Part shown: positions 5,605 to 9,102 of the stretch, piece after piece
Numbering within the stretch: position 1 is the first letter of the stretch
Layout: each line of letters opens with the position of its first letter
Assembly (NCBI GenBank): GCA_031259505.1
Contig: JAIRLL010000092.1
Span: forward strand, 1-9,102
Length of the DNA: 9,102 nucleotides
Reading direction: 5' to 3'
Source: Tannerella sp.
Lineage (GTDB): Bacteria; Bacteroidota; Bacteroidia; Bacteroidales; Tannerellaceae
Made by a program: the position numbers and the translations under genes
The notes under the pieces: model-generated
The model's database searches: none
What the model saw: only the letters and a program-made list of their open reading frames with translations
Told to the model about the DNA's origin: nothing

Positions 5605-8600
5605 TTAAAATCTAATCTCCAGTCCCAGTGAAATCACGCTGCTAAACGGATAAGTTTGCTCGTCGTTGCGTTCGTAGGTTTCTTCCGGGTCGAAATTGTT
5701 GTCCCACGAGCCTTTCGAGATGGTGAACAAATCCTGAGCCGAAAGATAAATCCGGGCGTTTTGCATTTTCAATTTACTGCTAAAAGCCTTCGGTGCGTTG
5801 TATCCGATGCTTATCAGCTTAAATCGCAGGTACGACAGGTCGTTTATGCGTAACGACGACGCTCTCCAGTTCCAGTCTCTTATATTGTCATAGCCTACTC
5901 CTCCGGGCGTGATTCGCGGATACGGCGCTCCGGGATTGTCCGGCGTCCAGTTTTTACCGTAGAAATAAGCCAGAGGCTGGTGCCATACAAAATAGTAGGG
6001 CTGACCGAAGTCGCCGTAGCGAATGCCGTTCCTTTTTCCTACGCCCTGCAAAAACAGGCTGAAATCCACATTCCTGTACGACAGGTCAATATTGCCTGAA
6101 TAGATATATCTGGGCGTCATGTTGCCCAGATAAGTCATGTCGCCCGGATTTTCCGGCGTACCATCGCCGAAGGTTGTAATTTTCCCGTCACCGTCGAGGT
6201 CGCTAAACATGACGTCGCCAAGACTGATCTGTGTCGGCACCAGTCCTCCCAGTTTTTTATATTCATTCAGTTGAGCCTCATTTTGAATCATCCCGTCAAA
6301 CTGATAGCCGAAGTAGGAATCAAGTGCGTATCCTTCGCGTGCCTTGATCAGACCTTCTCCATACGAATCGTTACCTTTTAACTCAATCAATTTGTTTTGA
6401 CTGTCGCTGATAATGGCCGAAATGCCGTATCTGAAATCGCCGACCTGGTCGCGCCATCCGATGCTGAAATCCCAGCCGTGCGTTTTCAGTTTGCCGATAT
6501 TCTGTGTAGGTGCACTTCCACCCAATACGGCCGGCAACTGGTCGTTGATCAGCATTTTGTTGTTATATTTGTTGTAGTAATCAAAACTTGCGGACAGTCT
6601 CGCATTCAACGTGGAGAGATCAAGGCCGATATTCCGGGATTCAATCGTTTCCCACGTGCGCGCTTCGGAAGCAATGCTCGGTACGGCTCCGGTCAGTCCC
6701 ACATTCGGCGAACCCATCGGATAAGTGCCGGTAATGGATATAAGCGAAATGTAGTCGTAGTTTCCGAAACTCAATTCCTGATTACCGGCCTGTCCCCAGG
6801 ACAGCCGGAGTTTGAGATTGTCGAAGAGGTTTAGCGACCTGATAAAATTCTCTTCCGACAGGTTCCACGACGCGGATGCAGAGGGGAACACGGCGCTCCA
6901 GCGTTTGCTCGGCGCGAATTTGGAACTGCCGTCCACTCGCGCCGTAAAGTCCAGATAATACTTTTTATCAAACGAATAGCCTACTCTTCCGAAATACGAA
7001 CTCAAAGCCCAGTCGTTCGCGTCGCCCGTAAAATTGATGTATTCGACTTTCGTCTTGTCGGCCATGTTCAGAGTAAACAGTTCATTGCTTATGAAATTGT
7101 AGCCGGTCGTAGACTGCGACTGATAATCATTCTCTTCGTGCGAAGCGCCAGCCATCAGATTGAGCTGATGTTTCCCGAACAGCCTGTTATAATCCAGATA
7201 AGCCGTGTATATACCGTAAACATTCCTGGAATTGCTGTATGATGCATTGTTAGGATTATTTGAATAACCCTCCGTACCTCCATCCCAGGTGTGCCTTTCA
7301 TACGTTTTATTATTCACGTTATCATTTCTGTACGTCAGGACAACACCCATTTGGGCTACCAGTTTCAGGTCATCCAGAATCTTTAATTCGCCTTTGGTAT
7401 TGGTCGAAAATTTGGATTCGCTCAAATGGCGGTCTCCTCCTTCCTCCATAGCCTGGACAGGGTTACTGTATCCCTGATAACCGTAAAATTGACCGAGAGG
7501 ATTATATACAGGTAAATAACTCCACACCCGGCAAAGCGCCCTTAATGTTTCGTTTAGTCCGGCGGGTTCGACAATGGTTTGATTTTCAAAACTGTTGCGG
7601 GTTTCAACAGTGAGCCGGTCGAAGAGTTTAAAATCATAATTCATTCTCAGATTATACCTGTCCGAATGATTCTCACCGTAATGGAGCAACCCTTCGTCGC
7701 GATCGTATCCGGCGGAAAACAGATACGTACTGTTGTCGCCGCCACCAGAGATACTGAGGTTGTGCATTTGAAGCGTACCGGTGTCATACACTTCGTCCGT
7801 CCAGTCGGTAGAGCCGTAGAATCCGGGGTAGTTTTCCAGAAACAGCATCCAACCGTTTCCAGGTTCCGGCGCGGCACTGGCGCGGATTTTGGCAAACACT
7901 TCCTCGGATACGCCCCGCATACCCACGTTCCGCATTCCCTCGTCGTACATCTCGGCTAATTGCAGCGTATTGGCGGGTCGCTTCAGATACTGGGGCGTTT
8001 TTATTCCGAAATTACCCGAATAGGTGATCGAGGGTTTCCCCTGTTTCCCCTTTTTGGTAGTCACAAGTACTACACCGTCGGCTGCGCGGGCGCCGTAAAT
8101 GGAGGCCGCTGCGTCCTTCAATACGGTAATGTCGGCGATGTCGTTCGGGTTAACATAGTACAGGTCACCCGGCACGCCGTCGACCAGGACAAGCGGTTTG
8201 TTTCCGCTGTAGGACGACGTTCCCCGTATCTGGAGACTGTAGTTTTCACCACCCGGACGACCGCTTCCCCGCGTGACCGTCACGCCGGGCAATGCTCCCT
8301 GCAAGGCATTCATCGTGTTTGTAAGGGGTCGTCCTTCAAAAACCTTGTTATCTACTTTGGATACTGCCCCAGTCAATGCTCCCTTTACTCTGGTGCCATA
8401 CCCGATGACCACCACCTCTTCCAGCGCCTGACTGTCTTCCAAAAGAGTAATCTCCAGATTTGTCTGATTCCCTGTCGCAATTTCCTGCGTGATGTACCCG
8501 ACATAGGAAAACTGCAAAATCGCACTGTTTTGGACATTAAGCGTAAATCGCCCCTCCAAATCCGTCACCGTTCCGTTAGTAGCGTCTTTTTCCACTACGT

Positions 8601-8730
8601 TCACTCCGATAAGTGGTTCGCCGTTGGCGTCGACCACCGTACCGCTCACTCGCTTCTGTGCAAAGACTGCGAATGAACAACTCAGGAAGCATATGACACA
8701 AAACAAGATGCGCCATTTGCCCCCCCCCAT
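5605..8730 (-). CDS. susC: SusC/RagA-family TonB-dependent outer-membrane transporter
   Basis: The protein is 1041 residues from the start at 8730. The signal peptide is MGGGKWRILFCVICFLSCSF..., cleaved near AVFA-Q25. A carboxypeptidase-D-regulatory-like domain follows (about 28-100: VSGTVVDANGEPLIGVNV, DLEGRFTL, LQFSYVGY). Then come a TonB box (EEVVVIGYGT, 104-113), a plug domain (to about 230, with LQIRGTSSYSGNKPLVLVDG and VLKDAAASIYGARAADGV) and the beta-barrel. Near the C-terminus is the DLDGDGKIT calcium-loop-like motif usual in this family, and the protein ends in a barrel strand with Phe last (SLGLEIRF). It imports oligosaccharides bound by SusD using TonB energy. The frame stays open upstream to an ATG at 8814, but that would put 28 odd residues before the leader. 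The start codon abuts a run of nine G's, so the exact start and its reading frame are uncertain. Confidence 0.95.
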   Translation of the reverse strand: MGGGKWRILFCVICFLSCSFAVFAQKRVSGTVVDANGEPLIGVNVVEKDATNGTVTDLEGRFTLNVQNSAILQFSYVGYITQEIATGNQTNLEITLLEDSQALEEVVVIGYGTRVKGALTGAVSKVDNKVFEGRPLTNTMNALQGALPGVTVTRGSGRPGGENYSLQIRGTSSYSGNKPLVLVDGVPGDLYYVNPNDIADITVLKDAAASIYGARAADGVVLVTTKKGKQGKPSITYSGNFGIKTPQYLKRPANTLQLAEMYDEGMRNVGMRGVSEEVFAKIRASAAPEPGNGWMLFLENYPGFYGSTDWTDEVYDTGTLQMHNLSISGGGDNSTYLFSAGYDRDEGLLHYGENHSDRYNLRMNYDFKLFDRLTVETRNSFENQTIVEPAGLNETLRALCRVWSYLPVYNPLGQFYGYQGYSNPVQAMEEGGDRHLSESKFSTNTKGELKILDDLKLVAQMGVVLTYRNDNVNNKTYERHTWDGGTEGYSNNPNNASYSNSRNVYGIYTAYLDYNRLFGKHQLNLMAGASHEENDYQSQSTTGYNFISNELFTLNMADKTKVEYINFTGDANDWALSSYFGRVGYSFDKKYYLDFTARVDGSSKFAPSKRWSAVFPSASASWNLSEENFIRSLNLFDNLKLRLSWGQAGNQELSFGNYDYISLISITGTYPMGSPNVGLTGAVPSIASEARTWETIESRNIGLDLSTLNARLSASFDYYNKYNNKMLINDQLPAVLGGSAPTQNIGKLKTHGWDFSIGWRDQVGDFRYGISAIISDSQNKLIELKGNDSYGEGLIKAREGYALDSYFGYQFDGMIQNEAQLNEYKKLGGLVPTQISLGDVMFSDLDGDGKITTFGDGTPENPGDMTYLGNMTPRYIYSGNIDLSYRNVDFSLFLQGVGKRNGIRYGDFGQPYYFVWHQPLAYFYGKNWTPDNPGAPYPRITPGGVGYDNIRDWNWRASSLRINDLSYLRFKLISIGYNAPKAFSSKLKMQNARIYLSAQDLFTISKGSWDNNFDPEETYERNDEQTYPFSSVISLGLEIRF
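8720..8728 (-). repeat. G9 homopolymer at the susC start codon (possible phase-variation tract)
   Basis: The plus strand shows nine consecutive C's. On the coding strand the G of the start ATG at 8730-8728 is the first of nine G's, encoding Met-Gly-Gly-Gly. Adding or losing one G changes the frame between any upstream start and the susC body. An ATG at 8753 (MKRKLILS...) is out of frame at G9 and ends after about 23 codons, but at G10 it would read directly into the susC leader. Slippage in such tracts is the established basis of phase variation in Campylobacter and Neisseria. Confidence 0.6.
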
Positions 8731-8869
8731 GATAAAATTAATTTCCTTTTCATAAAAATTAGTATTAAAGAATTTATAAATAAAACAATAAGATTTCATT
8801 CTGTTTTTTAACAATCTCTGTGGTTCGAATTATTTGTTTTGTTGTATACTGTACTCGGCATGATTTTGC

Positions 8870-8881
8870 GTAAACGTTTCC
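8870..8881. promoter_or_regulatory. AAACGTTT near-palindrome upstream of susC (candidate operator)
   Basis: GTAAACGTTTCC is a 12-bp palindrome with one mismatched pair, centred on CG, about 140 bp upstream of the susC start. Its core 10-mer TAAACGTTTC is the exact reverse complement of the site at 718-727 upstream of the GH36 gene. A shared site before the two transcription units suggests a common regulator, possibly of the LacI family, whose operators have this general form. No regulator gene is visible here. Confidence 0.35.
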
Positions 8882-8913
8882 CGAAGTGACAGAGAAGATT
8901 ATCATTTCTTCGG
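8881..8913 (-). repeat. Inverted repeat CCGAAG...CTTCGG in the susC leader
   Basis: Six-base arms at 8881-8886 and 8908-8913 enclose 21 nt, within which TGA (8887-8889) and TCA (8902-8904) can also pair with a three-base bulge. It directly adjoins the AAACGTTT site. It could be a leader hairpin in the susC transcript or a protein-binding dyad. The long loop makes it a weak structure, and chance is possible. Confidence 0.25.
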
Positions 8914-8955
8914 ACTGTTTCAGGCAACTTTTTTACATTGGCATACCTGTATTCA

Positions 8956-9069
8956 TTACCACTGGATTGCTTCGTGACTCGCAATCAGGAGGAAAACGGA
9001 CAGCGTCATAATCTTTACAAGTTTTTTTAGTTTGGCATTTTTTATGCCGTTAATCAATTTGTTTGTCAT
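8956..9069 (-). CDS. Small 37-codon ORF, signal-peptide-like; unknown or relic
   Basis: ATG at 9069 runs to TAA at 8958-8956, followed at once by an in-frame TGA. The product starts MTNKLINGIKNAKLKKLVKI and continues with a hydrophobic MTLSVFLLIAS before ending EAIQW. Six lysines precede a hydrophobic core of about 11 residues, the layout of a secretion leader. Many SusC-like proteins start with leaders of this style, so it may be the remnant of an upstream susC-type gene cut off after the leader. It could instead be a genuine small membrane peptide or leader peptide upstream of susC. There is no clear Shine-Dalgarno sequence, and the right edge leaves only 33 nt upstream. I do not recognise a family. 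Confidence 0.35.
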   Translation of the reverse strand: MTNKLINGIKNAKLKKLVKIMTLSVFLLIASHEAIQW

Positions 9070-9102
9070 AACTTAACATGATTAAAGTTTGTTTTTAAAA
9101 TG

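Larger units (their letters stand above)
8731..8955. other. Non-coding leader region upstream of susC
   Basis: The region is AT-rich with no supported gene. The 90 nt nearest susC are almost pure A/T-type leader with an AAAAGGAAA stretch 13-20 nt before the ATG at 8730, at best a distant ribosome-binding site. Further up lie the AAACGTTT near-palindrome and the CCGAAG/CTTCGG inverted repeat. I found no exact TAnnTTTG element on the coding strand between 8731 and 9102, so the susC promoter is either non-consensus or lies beyond the right edge. Confidence 0.5.

Noticed and set aside
7960..8676. 238-codon open frame on the plus strand
   Set aside because: It is antisense to the SusC plug and N-terminal domain; no motif, and it exists only because the SusC codons leave the opposite frame open.
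8660..8730. SusC leader as a lipoprotein signal (FLSC)
   Set aside because: The Cys lies before the end of the hydrophobic core and a normal AVFA-Q cleavage site follows; TonB-dependent transporters are integral barrel proteins.
9034..9048. GGCAT-TTTTT-ATGCC hairpin
   Set aside because: Only a 5-bp stem, lies inside the small ORF and has no U-tract suited to termination.
1..9102. tRNA, rRNA, insertion sequence or integrase
   Set aside because: No cloverleaf, rRNA-like stretch, transposase motif or terminal inverted repeats were seen on either strand.

Overview
The window reads as part of a Bacteroidota (order Bacteroidales-like) chromosome. The evidence is a classic SusC/SusD pair, a Bacteroidetes-type -7 promoter element (TAnnTTTG), AT-rich intergenic DNA and few Shine-Dalgarno sequences. 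I cannot name the genus. All real genes I can support lie on the minus strand, so transcription runs from high to low coordinates.

Layout in transcription order. From 9102 to 8731 is a leader/intergenic zone. It holds a 37-codon small ORF (9069-8956) that looks like a detached signal peptide or membrane leader, a near-palindromic AAACGTTT site (8870-8881) and an adjacent 33-bp inverted repeat. SusC (8730-5605) comes next; its start codon runs directly into a tract of nine G's. SusD, an outer-membrane lipoprotein (5576-3912), follows after 28 nt. After an 86-nt gap containing a strong hairpin comes a secreted GH2-type glycoside hydrolase (3825-1009). A 400-nt gap (1008-609) follows, holding a degenerate 21-nt-period repeat array, one clear promoter -7 element, a second candidate promoter, direct repeats and a second AAACGTTT palindrome. 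The window ends inside a gene for a GH36-type alpha-galactosidase-like enzyme (608 to the left edge, partial).

Functionally this is a polysaccharide utilisation locus. SusD and SusC would capture and import an oligosaccharide through the outer membrane. The GH2 enzyme and the GH36 enzyme, both with signal-peptidase-I-type leaders, would trim it in the periplasm. A GH36 next to a GH2 suggests a glycan carrying alpha-galactosyl (or related) decorations, but the substrate cannot be fixed from sequence. No regulator (ECF sigma/anti-sigma, hybrid two-component or SusR-like protein) lies in the window.

The most unusual points are: the G9 tract at the SusC start, where one extra G would place a better signal-peptide start (MKRKLILS...) in frame, suggesting phase variation; the in-frame fusion of a 44-residue foreign-looking N-terminus to the GH36 signal peptide; the 21-nt repeat array; the AAACGTTT palindrome, which I found only upstream of the two transcription units; and a hairpin between susD and the GH2 gene whose wobble pair works only in the coding-strand transcript.
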